From Leptolinea sp964446955 (GTDB lineage Bacteria > Chloroflexota > Anaerolineae > Anaerolineales > Anaerolineaceae): a stretch of 64,000 nucleotides of DNA. Location of the stretch: the NCBI GenBank assembly GCA_964446955.1, contig CAYUQJ010000006.1, forward strand, positions 132,370 to 196,369. The letters are read 5' to 3'. A program made the position numbers and the translations under genes. Every line of letters begins with the position of its first letter. Position 1 is the stretch's first letter. Positions 18,601 to 27,312 of the stretch are shown one piece after another. Under the pieces are notes generated by a model. That model was not told the DNA's origin and searched no databases. It saw only the letters and a program-made list of their open reading frames with translations.

Positions 18601-19148
18601 TTCAACTTTGGATCATGTGTTGAAGGCCGGGGAGATTGGGAATAACGTTAATAAGTCAACATCAATAAGGGGATTTCCTTCAGAAACGACAATTTCATTA
18701 TAAAAGGAATGAAACGGTTGTCAAACATATTGTTTTCTGGTTTGTTAATTGTGTGGTCGAAAAAACTGTACCTTTATATACCTTGATAAGAACCTGGCTA
18801 TACAACCATTTCAACCGTCAAAAACCGCAGCACGCTCGCCCGTTTCTAAACATTTATCTGACTTTTATGCCCAAAATGGTCTTTGTTTATGATAATGAAG
18901 AATACACCAGTAATTTATAAACATAGTCGAACATCACTCCTCCCTATTCACTGAACAAAATGCCTCTTATATCGTTGCATCCCCAAAAATCCAGGGTTGC
19001 CCGCCGTTTAATTACTGGTAAATATCCACATCTGGATGACATGTGTTACCTGGAAAAAGCCGATCATGAACCAAATACCAATGAGAGATCCAGGGATCCT
19101 TTCATTCGATCGATCAATGGCCTTCACCCATAAGGCCCGGGGAGCGGT
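18601..19148. other. Intergenic region between divergent regulator and diguanylate cyclase
   Basis: About 550 bases that must hold both divergent promoters. A small inverted pair TTCAAC/GTTGAA lies at 18600-18623. No ORF with a ribosome site and no tRNA was seen. GGGGAG lies 5 bases before the ATG at 19149. Confidence 0.5.
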
Positions 19149-22100
19149 ATGAATTACACGTACGCCAATGGACTGGTCGTGACAGCCTTTGTCTGTCTTT
19201 TGATGGCTGTCATCGCGTGGCAGCGAAAGAACGCGCCCGGCGCAAAGGCGCTGGTATTGATCATGGTCTCACTGGCTGTCTGGTCTTTCATGTACGCCAT
19301 GCGCTGGTTGACAGACGATCCCGATGCCATCCGCTTCTGGGTGAACATGACATTCTTTGGCATTATCCTGGCTCCACCATCCATGCTGGTATTCGCGTAT
19401 CGATTCACCAACCGGCCAATTGTGGTATCGCTCCGGTTGGTTTTCCTGTTCGCCACCATACCGCTGCTTACTCTTGTCTTTCTCTGGACAGACCCGGGAA
19501 ACGGATTTTTCTATGGGAACCGGTACGATCCAAACTCGGTTCTTTCAGGCGGAACATGGTTCTTGGCAAATGTACTCTACTCCTTCATCGTCATGGTTTT
19601 CAGCGTGATCATTCTTTTCCGCCACACCCGCTCCGTATCGACCCTGATCCGCAAACAGACGATCATCATTCTGGCCGGTTACCTGATCCCCATTATCACC
19701 TGTACCATTGAAATTCTATTTCCCAATGAAACGCCCGAATTTGATCTGACACCATTGACCTTTCTGGGCAGCGGCATCCTGGTCTTATTCGGCTATATCA
19801 AATATCAGCTTTTCGACATCACATCGATCGGCTATTCCAGACTGGTTGAGATTTCACAGGACGCGCTGGTGGCACTTGACTCAGATCTGCGGATCATTGA
19901 TATGAATCCAGCAGGGCAGGACCTTTTCATTCCATATGGAGCGGGAATTGGCAAGAACGCCCTGGACGTATTCGCTGATTGGCCATCAATAATAACCGCT
20001 ATTAAAGGCGGGCAGGACGCAACATCGTTCATAAAAATCGATGGGAATTTTCAACGTTATTTTGACCTCTCAACCATTCCCATAAAGAACCCGGGGAACA
20101 CGCCCGATGGATGGTTTCTTATTTTTCATGACATCACCTACTTAAAACAAACGGAATACGCGCTCACCGCGTCGGAAAACAAGATCCGTTCACTTTTCAA
20201 TGCCATTATCGATATCGTTTTCATTCTTGACCGTGACGGCCGTTATCTTGAAATTGCCCCAACCAATCTCAAATCATCAAAACGCAATCCCCTTCAATTG
20301 ATCGGTAAGACGGTAAGTGATGTTTTTCCCCGTGAAACGGCCGACACCATTCTTTCCACCATCGGGCAGGCGCTGGATACCGGTGAAATCACCACCATCG
20401 ATTATCCGGTGGATGTCAATGGCGAAACCCGCTGGTACACCGGTAACGCGTCTCCTCTGGCCAGTAACAACGTCATCTGGGTGGCACGTGATATCACAGA
20501 TCGGATTTTGTATGAACAATCCCAGCGGGAAAACCGTACCCGACTGGAATTGGCCCAGCGAATTGCGCGCGTCGGCAGTTGGGAATTTATTTTTTCGGAC
20601 AAGAGTTTTTGGGCTTCCGATGAATACTACCGCATCATGGGTATCGATCCCGCCTGCGGTATAAAAACAATCCATGATCTCATCAAGTGTTTTTCCAATA
20701 TGAAGTACTCCACCCTGGCTGCTTCATTTAAGATGTGGATTAAAGACCCGGTCGATTATGAAGGCACGATGGAACTCGTCCGGCCAGGAGAATCGCAGTC
20801 GGTCTTCATCCACTCGGTGGCATCCACCATGAAAGATTCGAAGGGAAGTCCTTACCGGGCTGCCGGCGTGATACAGGATATTACCGAACAAAAATTGGTG
20901 GAAAAAGCCCTGGAACAACGGCTGCTGGCGTTGACCCAACCTTTGGATAAACCGGGAATCATTAAAATAGAAGACCTCTTCAATCTGGATGACCTGCAAA
21001 AAATGCAGGATGATTTTTCCCATGCTACCGGTGTGGCCTCCCTTATCACCAGACCGGACGGAACTCCCATCACAAAACCAAGCAATTTCTGCCGGTTGTG
21101 CGGCGAAATTATCCGTGAAAATGAGGTTGGCGCGGAAATTTGCCGGAATAATGACGCGGAACTCTGTGAGTTTATCAAAGACCATTCCACCGTGACCCGG
21201 TGTAATAGCATTGGGCTGATGCATGCCGGTGCTCCGATTGTGGTGGGTGGACAACATCTTGCCAGTTGGTTGATCGGTCAGGTTCGAACCGAGAACTTTT
21301 CCACAAAAATTCTGGAGGAGTTTATAGAAACCACTAAGCTGGATAGAGATATAGCCATGCAGGCTTTCCACGAGATACCGGAGATGAGCAAAGAGCAATT
21401 TGAAAATATCACCCGGTCACTCTACACATTTTCATCCCAACTATCCAAATCAGCTTTCCAGAATATTCAACAGGCACGGTTCATCACCGAGCGAAAAAAG
21501 GCGGAAGAAGCCCTGCAGAATTCAGAATACAAACTCAGGTCATTGTTCAGGGCCATGACCGATGTGATCATTATTTATGATTCCGAAGGAAACTACCGTG
21601 AGGTCGCTCAGACCAATTCCAATCTTTTAACCCATCCTCCGGAAGAATTGGTCAATAAGTCGATTAAAGAAACATTTCCCCCTGAGTTATCATCCCGTGT
21701 GCTGGAAACCATCCGTAATGTGCTGGCAACCCGTGAAATGACGCTGATGGATTATTCTCTTAATATTAAAGGAAATGAACACTGGTTCACAGCCAATGTG
21801 TCACCCTTTACTAACGACAGTGTTATCTGGGTGGCACGCGATATAACGTATCGCAAGATAGTGGAAGACCGGCTGCATTATCAAAGCATGCACGACACCC
21901 TGACCGGTTTGTATAACCGTCAATACTATGAGACAGAAATTGAACGGCTTCAACATTCACGGCAATTCCCCGTCAGCATTATTGTCATGGATGTGGATGG
22001 TCTGAAATGGGTCAACGACAACTTCGGGCACAGTGCCGGCGACGACCTGCTCAAACGTGTATCTGGATTGCTGAGAAGCAGCTTCCGCCCGGAGGATATG

Positions 22101-22370
22101 GTTGCCCGCATGGGAGGCGACGAGTTTGTCGTGATCCTTCCGGAAACCGACGAAACAACTGCCCTTATGGCCGTTCAACGACTGGAATCTGTGATCATTA
22201 AACACAATGAACTCTTCCCTCCAGACCAAACCCTCGGCCTGTCCATAGGTTTTTCAACAGGAAACCAGGATTGTCTTCTGACGGAAATTTTCAAACAGGC
22301 AGACCAGGCCATGTACCTCAATAAGTCCTTGAGAAAAGAAATGGCGAACCGGGATCTAACAAAGTCCTGA
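19149..22370 (+). CDS. Membrane-bound diguanylate cyclase: 7TM-PAS-PAS-PAS-PocR-PAS-GGDEF
   Basis: 1073 residues. The N-terminus has seven or eight membrane helices (about 1-225) of the histidine-kinase N-terminal 7TM type. PAS-like domains follow at about 230-340, 345-455 and 470-580. A PocR-type sensory domain lies at about 600-765 and contains clustered Cys (NFCRLCGEI, AEICRNNDAELCEF, TRCNSIG). Another PAS domain comes at about 785-905. The GGDEF domain (about 910-1065) has an intact GGDEF at 989-993 and an inhibitory I-site, RPED, five residues before it. So it should make c-di-GMP with product inhibition. It pairs functionally with the HD-GYP protein at the left edge. The ligand of PocR is unknown. 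Confidence 0.93.
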   Translation: MNYTYANGLVVTAFVCLLMAVIAWQRKNAPGAKALVLIMVSLAVWSFMYAMRWLTDDPDAIRFWVNMTFFGIILAPPSMLVFAYRFTNRPIVVSLRLVFLFATIPLLTLVFLWTDPGNGFFYGNRYDPNSVLSGGTWFLANVLYSFIVMVFSVIILFRHTRSVSTLIRKQTIIILAGYLIPIITCTIEILFPNETPEFDLTPLTFLGSGILVLFGYIKYQLFDITSIGYSRLVEISQDALVALDSDLRIIDMNPAGQDLFIPYGAGIGKNALDVFADWPSIITAIKGGQDATSFIKIDGNFQRYFDLSTIPIKNPGNTPDGWFLIFHDITYLKQTEYALTASENKIRSLFNAIIDIVFILDRDGRYLEIAPTNLKSSKRNPLQLIGKTVSDVFPRETADTILSTIGQALDTGEITTIDYPVDVNGETRWYTGNASPLASNNVIWVARDITDRILYEQSQRENRTRLELAQRIARVGSWEFIFSDKSFWASDEYYRIMGIDPACGIKTIHDLIKCFSNMKYSTLAASFKMWIKDPVDYEGTMELVRPGESQSVFIHSVASTMKDSKGSPYRAAGVIQDITEQKLVEKALEQRLLALTQPLDKPGIIKIEDLFNLDDLQKMQDDFSHATGVASLITRPDGTPITKPSNFCRLCGEIIRENEVGAEICRNNDAELCEFIKDHSTVTRCNSIGLMHAGAPIVVGGQHLASWLIGQVRTENFSTKILEEFIETTKLDRDIAMQAFHEIPEMSKEQFENITRSLYTFSSQLSKSAFQNIQQARFITERKKAEEALQNSEYKLRSLFRAMTDVIIIYDSEGNYREVAQTNSNLLTHPPEELVNKSIKETFPPELSSRVLETIRNVLATREMTLMDYSLNIKGNEHWFTANVSPFTNDSVIWVARDITYRKIVEDRLHYQSMHDTLTGLYNRQYYETEIERLQHSRQFPVSIIVMDVDGLKWVNDNFGHSAGDDLLKRVSGLLRSSFRPEDMVARMGGDEFVVILPETDETTALMAVQRLESVIIKHNELFPPDQTLGLSIGFSTGNQDCLLTEIFKQADQAMYLNKSLRKEMANRDLTKS

Positions 22371-22497
22371 AAATCTCCGCGTCTAAAATTGGTAATTAAA
22401 AGATCCCTTTTTTCTTTTTCCGTCCCAGCCCGGATTCCGGTTGTCAGTTTGCCATTAATAGATACAATTAAGCGCAGTTCCACCCTCCAAAAAATTG

Positions 22498-23460
22498 ATG
22501 AACAGGTCCTCCAACACCACCCTCACTCCGATTCTGGTGCATGTGGCGGATATGTATTATTCCCGCAGCCTGTCCCAGCAGGAAATAGCCGAAGCCCTGG
22601 GCTTATCACGTTCTCTGGTCGCCTTATATCTAAAGAAAGCCCGCGACCAGGGAATTGTTCGGATTCAAATTATCGATCCATGCGATCTGAATGCTGATCT
22701 CGAAAGGCGGTTCGAACATGTTGGCCGCCTGAAAAACGTTTGCATCATCCCGGGGTCCATACAATCCGCCCCTGCCATGACACAGGCTGTTGCAAACGCG
22801 GCCGCCAGATTTCTGGATACTGAATTGGAATACGAGGATTGTCTGGGCATTGGTCCGGGTGAGATCACGGCTGAGGTTGCCCGCCAGCTTTCGCCGGCAG
22901 AACATCGGTCAGTGAATATTGTCGCTGTAACAGGTGAGCCTGCATTTTTACCGGATGGCAAAATCCCACCGGTTCACTGTCAGGTGGAAATGATCGCGCA
23001 TGCTTTTAACGCCAGCGCGTATTACCTACCCGCACCCCTCGTCCTGGAATCAGAGCAGACCTGCCAGCTTTTATTGAACGACCCGTCCATCCAGTCGGTA
23101 AAGAATTGGTGGGACCGGTTAACTCACCTCATTTGTGATATCAGTCCCATCACAGCAGCAGGAGCTCCATATACCATCCCGGGCGTCGACCCGCTAACCG
23201 AACTGTGTGGGATGGATTGCGTTGGTGATATCTACATGCGGTTCTTTGACAGCGAAGGCCGTTTTCTCTACCATCCCATCAACAACCGGGTGGTTGCCAT
23301 TTCTGCAAAGCAGATCAGCCGGGTTGAAAATATTCTGGCCGTTGCGAACGGGGAAGAAAAAGCGGCGGCTGTTGCCTGCCTGGTGAAATGCGGTCTTGTG
23401 ACCGATCTCTTTATTGACGAGAATCTGGCTCTGGCTGTGTTGAAAATTCTGGGAAAATAA
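22498..23460 (+). CDS. SorC-family sugar-responsive transcriptional regulator
   Basis: About 320 residues from ATG 22498 (a TTG directly before is also in frame; no clear ribosome site for either). An N-terminal helix-turn-helix (about 20-50: SLSQQEIAEALGLSRSLVALYLKKA) is followed by a SorC/DeoR-type sugar-phosphate-binding domain (about 60-318) with LGIGPGEITAEVARQL. Members bind phosphorylated sugars and control sugar operons, often next to their targets. No sugar genes directly follow, so the nearest candidate target, inferred only, is the ABC transporter at 24.5-29.6 kb. Confidence 0.88.
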   Translation: MNRSSNTTLTPILVHVADMYYSRSLSQQEIAEALGLSRSLVALYLKKARDQGIVRIQIIDPCDLNADLERRFEHVGRLKNVCIIPGSIQSAPAMTQAVANAAARFLDTELEYEDCLGIGPGEITAEVARQLSPAEHRSVNIVAVTGEPAFLPDGKIPPVHCQVEMIAHAFNASAYYLPAPLVLESEQTCQLLLNDPSIQSVKNWWDRLTHLICDISPITAAGAPYTIPGVDPLTELCGMDCVGDIYMRFFDSEGRFLYHPINNRVVAISAKQISRVENILAVANGEEKAAAVACLVKCGLVTDLFIDENLALAVLKILGK

Positions 23461-23496
23461 CCTGCCAACAACCGCATCCGGAATAGATCTACCTGA

Positions 23497-23525
23497 CACC
23501 CCACAGCGACAGTCCCTGTGGGGTG
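23497..23525 (+). terminator. Hairpin after the SorC-family gene
   Basis: 10-bp perfect arms CACCCCACAG and CTGTGGGGTG around a 9-base loop, 37 bases after the stop. It has no T run on the plus strand, so it may be a weak or factor-assisted terminator. Confidence 0.45.
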
Positions 23526-23594
23526 AAAACCAGTATTGAGACCCTGGTAAAACGATTGAATAACCAATCAGGCGGTAGAAAAGTAGAAAGGTCG

Positions 23595-23616
23595 TATGTA
23601 AAGTACACTTGACATT
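23595..23616. promoter_or_regulatory. Upstream operator copy overlapping the -35 of the XRE gene
   Basis: TATGTAAAG, four bases, then CTTGACATT. It has the 9-4-9 layout of the perfect site at 23639; the left arm is identical and the right arm has two mismatches. It covers the -35 box (23609-23614). The two site centres are 44 bp apart, about four helical turns, so bound dimers would lie on the same face. Confidence 0.6.
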
Positions 23617-23636
23617 TTCAGTCAGTCATGTATAAT
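23609..23636 (+). promoter_or_regulatory. Consensus sigma-70 promoter of the XRE/membrane-protein operon
   Basis: TTGACA (23609-23614), 16-bp spacer, TATAAT (23631-23636). Both boxes are perfect. Start of transcription would fall near 23643, inside the downstream palindrome. Confidence 0.8.
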
Positions 23637-23638
23637 AC

Positions 23639-23660
23639 TATGTAAAGCTAGCTTTACATA
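23639..23660. promoter_or_regulatory. 22-bp perfect palindromic operator
   Basis: Arms TATGTAAAG and CTTTACATA around CTAG, a perfect palindrome lying between the -10 box and the ribosome site of the XRE gene. The position is typical for autorepression by the encoded XRE protein. Binding is inferred, not shown. Confidence 0.75.
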
Positions 23661-23667
23661 GGTGAAA

Positions 23668-23889
23668 ATGAAAAACAATCTTGCGTCATACCGTTCACAG
23701 GCCGGACTGACCCAGCAGGAACTGGCTGACCGGGTCAACGTATCACGGCAAACCATCATTTCGCTGGAAAATGGACGATATAACCCGTCCATCCTACTGG
23801 CTTTCCGGCTGTCACGCGTATTCGGCAGCCCCATAGAAGATCTATTTATTTACGAAGAGGATCAATCCGATGAAGAAATTGTTGACTGA
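23668..23889 (+). CDS. XRE-family small transcriptional regulator
   Basis: 73 residues from ATG 23668 (MKNNLASYRSQAGLTQQELA); an in-frame GTG two codons earlier is less likely because it would sit on the ribosome site AGGTG. The helix-turn-helix is LTQQELADRVNVSRQTIISLENG, followed by the typical FRLSRVFGSPIEDLF of YozG/DUF2178-linked regulators. It overlaps the membrane-protein gene by 20 bases, a common pairing in which the regulator controls itself and its partner. Twin palindromes in its promoter support autoregulation. Confidence 0.93.
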   Translation: MKNNLASYRSQAGLTQQELADRVNVSRQTIISLENGRYNPSILLAFRLSRVFGSPIEDLFIYEEDQSDEEIVD

Positions 23890-24319
23890 ATTTTTCCGCT
23901 CATTTTCCGGCGGTGGCATTGTGGCAGCAGGAATTGTGCTTTTTGTTACCGGGCTGTTGCTGCGCAGATACTTCCCGGGAACCGTGGCCGACTCACGCCT
24001 TCTGGAAGGATTCGGCATCCTTCTTTTCGGCTGGGGTATCTTTCCATTCATCCGTCGTCTTTTTCACCGGCGTAATCCCACGCAGGCCCGAAGGGCCATG
24101 CTGTCAGAGAATGATGAGCGGGCGGTGGAATTGCGAAACAAGGCAGGGTTTTTCGCATACGCCTATTCCGTTGTCATCACCAGTGTTGTTCTTATAACCT
24201 ATTCAGCCCTCACCCGCGGCGAACCCGGGTCTGATCCGGTTTGGTTCACGCTCATTTTTTTGAGCATATCTCCTGTCCTGGTTTTCACCGGAATACTGAT
24301 GTGGTTGAACCGGGAATGA
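23870..24319 (+). CDS. Membrane protein partner of the XRE regulator (DUF2178-like)
   Basis: 149 residues, start overlapping the XRE gene. Four membrane segments (about 16-31, 46-62, 97-116, 125-146), a basic loop RRLFHRRNP, and the conserved cytoplasmic motif ENDERAVELRNKAG found in DUF2178-type proteins linked to XRE regulators. The function of the family is unknown. A strong terminator follows at 24409. Confidence 0.78.
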   Translation: MKKLLTEFFRSFSGGGIVAAGIVLFVTGLLLRRYFPGTVADSRLLEGFGILLFGWGIFPFIRRLFHRRNPTQARRAMLSENDERAVELRNKAGFFAYAYSVVITSVVLITYSALTRGEPGSDPVWFTLIFLSISPVLVFTGILMWLNRE

Positions 24320-24408
24320 AGCAAGCGGATGGTTGACTGAATCGTATTATTGCAGGGGACTTACCACCGTTCATTCATCCGGTCCGATAGTCCACAAAAA
24401 GTAAACCT

Positions 24409-24451
24409 CCGCCCGGTTCGATCATTGCGATCTGCCGGGCGGTTTTTTTTT
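24409..24451 (+). terminator. Rho-independent terminator (plus strand)
   Basis: CCGCCCGG (24409-24416) pairs with CCGGGCGG (24435-24442), followed by nine T. It ends the XRE/membrane-protein operon. Confidence 0.88.
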
Positions 24452-24488
24452 AAAAAAGTTGTCCCCTTTCCAGGGCCAGAAAGGGGAC
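24452..24488 (-). terminator. Rho-independent terminator of the sugar ABC operon (minus strand)
   Basis: On the minus strand GTCCCCTTTC and GAAAGGGGAC (24488-24479 and 24470-24461) pair around eight bases and are followed by TTTTTT (24457-24452). It lies 25 bases after the permease stop and back-to-back with the plus-strand terminator. Confidence 0.88.
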
Positions 24489-24513
24489 AGGAAAAATGGG
24501 ATGATATGGTCGA

Positions 24514-25698
24514 TTATTTGGCGCGGTTGCGGGTGGCCACGTCGAAGATCACGGCCAGGGCCAGAACACCACCTCTGACCACGTATTGCATGGCAATACC
24601 CACCCCCATCAGGTTCATACCATTTGACAGTGACATCATTACCAGAGCTCCAATAATGGAACCGAAGATCTTTCCCACACCCCCGGCAGCGGATACACCA
24701 CCGACGTAAGCGGCGGCAATGGCATCCAATTCGAAAAGGCTGCCGGCTGTTGTCGTCGCGGATTGCAGGCGGGAGGCGTAAAGGATGCCCGAAAGCGCCG
24801 AGAGCATTCCCATGGAGCCGAAGACGATATAGACGATCTTGTCCACATTGATACCGCTCAATTCTGCCGCTTCGGGATTGCCGCCCACAGCGTAGATATG
24901 CCGCCCCATGATCGTCTTTGTTGCCACGAAATCATAGATTCCGACGACGATCATCACGATCACCAGCGTCCATGAAAAACCCTGATACGTGGCAAGTATC
25001 CAGGTGAGAACGCCAACCAGGAGTGAGATAAGAACAAGCTTCATGGCAAAAATCTCGGTAGGCAGAACCTCAAATCCATAAGCCTGTTTTTTACGTCGAC
25101 TGCGGAACTCACCGACGATGAAGAAAACGATCCCGAGGGCGCCAATCAACAGCGATACTTTATGAATATCGGGGAGGAATGCATCACCACCAAAATCAGG
25201 GATAAAACCGTTACCCAGCGCATTGAACGCGGCATCGGGGATGATGATGGTGCCAGTGCTTTCGGTGACCAGCAGGATAAGACCGCGGTAGATCAACCAT
25301 CCGGCCAGCGAGGCCACAAAGGATGGGATCTTAAAGCGGGCCACAGCGAAGGCTGTGACCAACCCGGCCACCACACCAAACAACAGGGTCATTGGAACCA
25401 CAACAACGGTCGGCAAATTCCACTGGGTGAGCGCGATGGCTGCCACCGCCCCCAAAAAACCGGCCAGGAAGCCAACGGATAGATCAATGTGGCGGATAAC
25501 GATGACCAGTGTCATACCAACTGCCAGAACGGCAATATAGCCGGTTTGATTCACCAGATTGCTGATGTTTCTGGCTGTAATAAATGTGCCATTTGTCGTG
25601 ACGGTAAAGATCGCCATGATAACGGCCATTGCAATATACATCCCGTATTCACGGATATTCTGCGAAAAAACTTTTTTCAAGTTGGAACCTAAAGACAT
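24514..25698 (-). CDS. mmsB: Multiple-monosaccharide ABC transporter permease
   Basis: About 394 residues from ATG 25698 with AGGAGG six bases upstream. About ten membrane segments of the BPD_transp_2 family, with the conserved VGMTLVIVIRHIDLSVG near residue 60-80 and the late AAYVGGVSAAGGVGKIFGSIIGALV loop that contacts the ATPase (ARAH/XylH type). It forms the membrane channel with the ATPase encoded just upstream and takes sugar from the duplicated binding protein. Last gene of the operon; gap to the ATPase gene is 11 bases. Confidence 0.94.
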   Translation of the reverse strand: MSLGSNLKKVFSQNIREYGMYIAMAVIMAIFTVTTNGTFITARNISNLVNQTGYIAVLAVGMTLVIVIRHIDLSVGFLAGFLGAVAAIALTQWNLPTVVVVPMTLLFGVVAGLVTAFAVARFKIPSFVASLAGWLIYRGLILLVTESTGTIIIPDAAFNALGNGFIPDFGGDAFLPDIHKVSLLIGALGIVFFIVGEFRSRRKKQAYGFEVLPTEIFAMKLVLISLLVGVLTWILATYQGFSWTLVIVMIVVGIYDFVATKTIMGRHIYAVGGNPEAAELSGINVDKIVYIVFGSMGMLSALSGILYASRLQSATTTAGSLFELDAIAAAYVGGVSAAGGVGKIFGSIIGALVMMSLSNGMNLMGVGIAMQYVVRGGVLALAVIFDVATRNRAK

Positions 25699-25709
25699 GG
25701 CGGACCTCC

Positions 25710-27233
25710 TCAATCTGTTGCCAATTTCATGATTTTTTCCTGGGTCGCTTCCTCAATCGGCAACTCGCCAGTTATTCTTCCGGAAGACAGGATGTATATC
25801 CTGTCGCTCATCCCGAGCACTTCCAGCATCTCTGATGAGATCATGATGATGCTCATCCCCTCTTTTACCAATCGGGTGATGATGGTGTAGATCTCATATT
25901 TCGCGCCAACGTCAATACCCCGCGTTGGCTCATCCAGAATGAGAATATCCGGTTTGACAAACAACCATTTTCCCAGGGAAACCTTTTGCTGGTTACCGCC
26001 GCTCAGGTTGCCCACCAATTGTTCAATCGAAGGGGTCTTGATGTTCAGGTTCCCCCGGTAATTGGTGGCGACCTTGATCTCGGCGTTGTCGTCCACAACA
26101 CCATTGTTGCTGGCGATCTCCTGAAGATTCGCCAGAGTGATGTTTTGTTTTACATCCTGGATCAGGATCAAACCATCTGTTTTCCGGTCCTCTGTAACAT
26201 AGGCGATCTTAGCGTCAATAGCATCTGCCGGTGAGTGAAATTCTCTCTTTTGACCTTTTACGATCAAATCACCGCTAATACGATAATGATCCGGGTTGCC
26301 AAAAATGCTCAGAGCCATTTCGGTTCGGCCAGAACCCATTAGTCCGGCAAATCCAACAACCTCGCCTTTTTTTACATGAAAACTTACATCTTTAAGTATC
26401 TGTCTGCCAAGAGTCGTGTCGTAGGCATTCCAGTTCTTTACTTCCAAAACGATCTCATCAGATGGCTTATGGCTTTTCGGAGGATAAACATTATTGATCT
26501 CGCGTCCAACCATGTGCTTGATAAGAATACTTTCAGAGACTTCCCCTTTGTGCGCATCGAGGGTGCAGATTGTTTGTCCATCACGCAATACGGTGACGGT
26601 ATCCGCAATGCTGATCACTTCCCGTAATTTGTGAGAGATGAGAACACTGGTAACCCCATGTTCTTTCAATTCCCGAAGTAGTGAAAAAAGGTTTTCACAA
26701 TCGTCTTCATTTAATGCAGATGTGGGTTCATCAAGGATCAATAATTTGACGTTCTTGCTTAATGCTTTTGCAATCTCAACCAGTTGCTGTTTCCCTACAC
26801 CCAGGTCTTTTACCATCGTCGCCGGATTGACATCCAGACGAACACGTTTCAGCATTTCACCGGCCTGTTTAATGGTTTCGTCCCAGTCAACTACAGTTCC
26901 ATTGCCGATCTCATGACCAAGGAAGATGTTTTCATACACAGTCATCTCCGGAACCAGCGCCATTTCCTGGTAAATGATGGCGATTCCAGCTTTCTCACTA
27001 TCGGCAATACCACCGAATTTCTGTTCCTTACCATTGAAGAAGATATCCCCGGTATACGTTCCGTGTGGATATACTCCGCTCAACACCTTCATTAAGGTTG
27101 ATTTTCCCGCGCCGTTCTCACCGACCAGGCAGTGAATCTCATTTTCTGCCACTTGAAAACTCACATTATTTAATGCTTTTACGCCCGGGAACTCCTTGCT
27201 TATATCCTTCATTTCCAGAATTGGAGTGGTCAT
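25710..27233 (-). CDS. mmsA: Multiple-monosaccharide ABC transporter ATPase (two ABC domains)
   Basis: About 507 residues from ATG 27233, chosen because GGAG lies five bases upstream; an in-frame TTG ten codons earlier lacks one. The first ABC domain has Walker A GENGAGKSTLMKVL, signature LGVGKQQLVEIAKAL and Walker B LLILDEPTSAL. The second has the reduced GLMGSGRTEMAL P-loop, signature LSGGNQQKVSLGKWL and ILILDEPTRGID. The degenerate second site is usual for XylG/MglA/MmsA sugar ATPases. It powers sugar import through the permease at 24514. Confidence 0.95.
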   Translation of the reverse strand: MTTPILEMKDISKEFPGVKALNNVSFQVAENEIHCLVGENGAGKSTLMKVLSGVYPHGTYTGDIFFNGKEQKFGGIADSEKAGIAIIYQEMALVPEMTVYENIFLGHEIGNGTVVDWDETIKQAGEMLKRVRLDVNPATMVKDLGVGKQQLVEIAKALSKNVKLLILDEPTSALNEDDCENLFSLLRELKEHGVTSVLISHKLREVISIADTVTVLRDGQTICTLDAHKGEVSESILIKHMVGREINNVYPPKSHKPSDEIVLEVKNWNAYDTTLGRQILKDVSFHVKKGEVVGFAGLMGSGRTEMALSIFGNPDHYRISGDLIVKGQKREFHSPADAIDAKIAYVTEDRKTDGLILIQDVKQNITLANLQEIASNNGVVDDNAEIKVATNYRGNLNIKTPSIEQLVGNLSGGNQQKVSLGKWLFVKPDILILDEPTRGIDVGAKYEIYTIITRLVKEGMSIIMISSEMLEVLGMSDRIYILSSGRITGELPIEEATQEKIMKLATD

Positions 27234-27261
27234 ATTTGCTCCAGAAGACTTCATATAGTGC

Positions 27262-27295
27262 AAGAATGGTGATGGCTTGCACCATCACCATTCTT
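27262..27295 (-). other. Intercistronic hairpin between binding protein and ATPase genes
   Basis: 14-bp perfect arms (27262-27275 and 27282-27295) around a 6-base loop, 18 bases after the binding-protein stop. There is no T run on the minus strand. Such hairpins commonly protect the abundant binding-protein transcript and reduce read-through into transporter genes. Confidence 0.7.
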
Positions 27296-27312
27296 TTTAT
27301 TCCTGACAGGTA

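Noticed and set aside
21270..21290. TTCGAA-containing T-loop-like word suggesting a tRNA
   Set aside because: It lies within the diguanylate cyclase coding sequence with no acceptor stem or anticodon arm around it. No tRNA was found elsewhere by eye.
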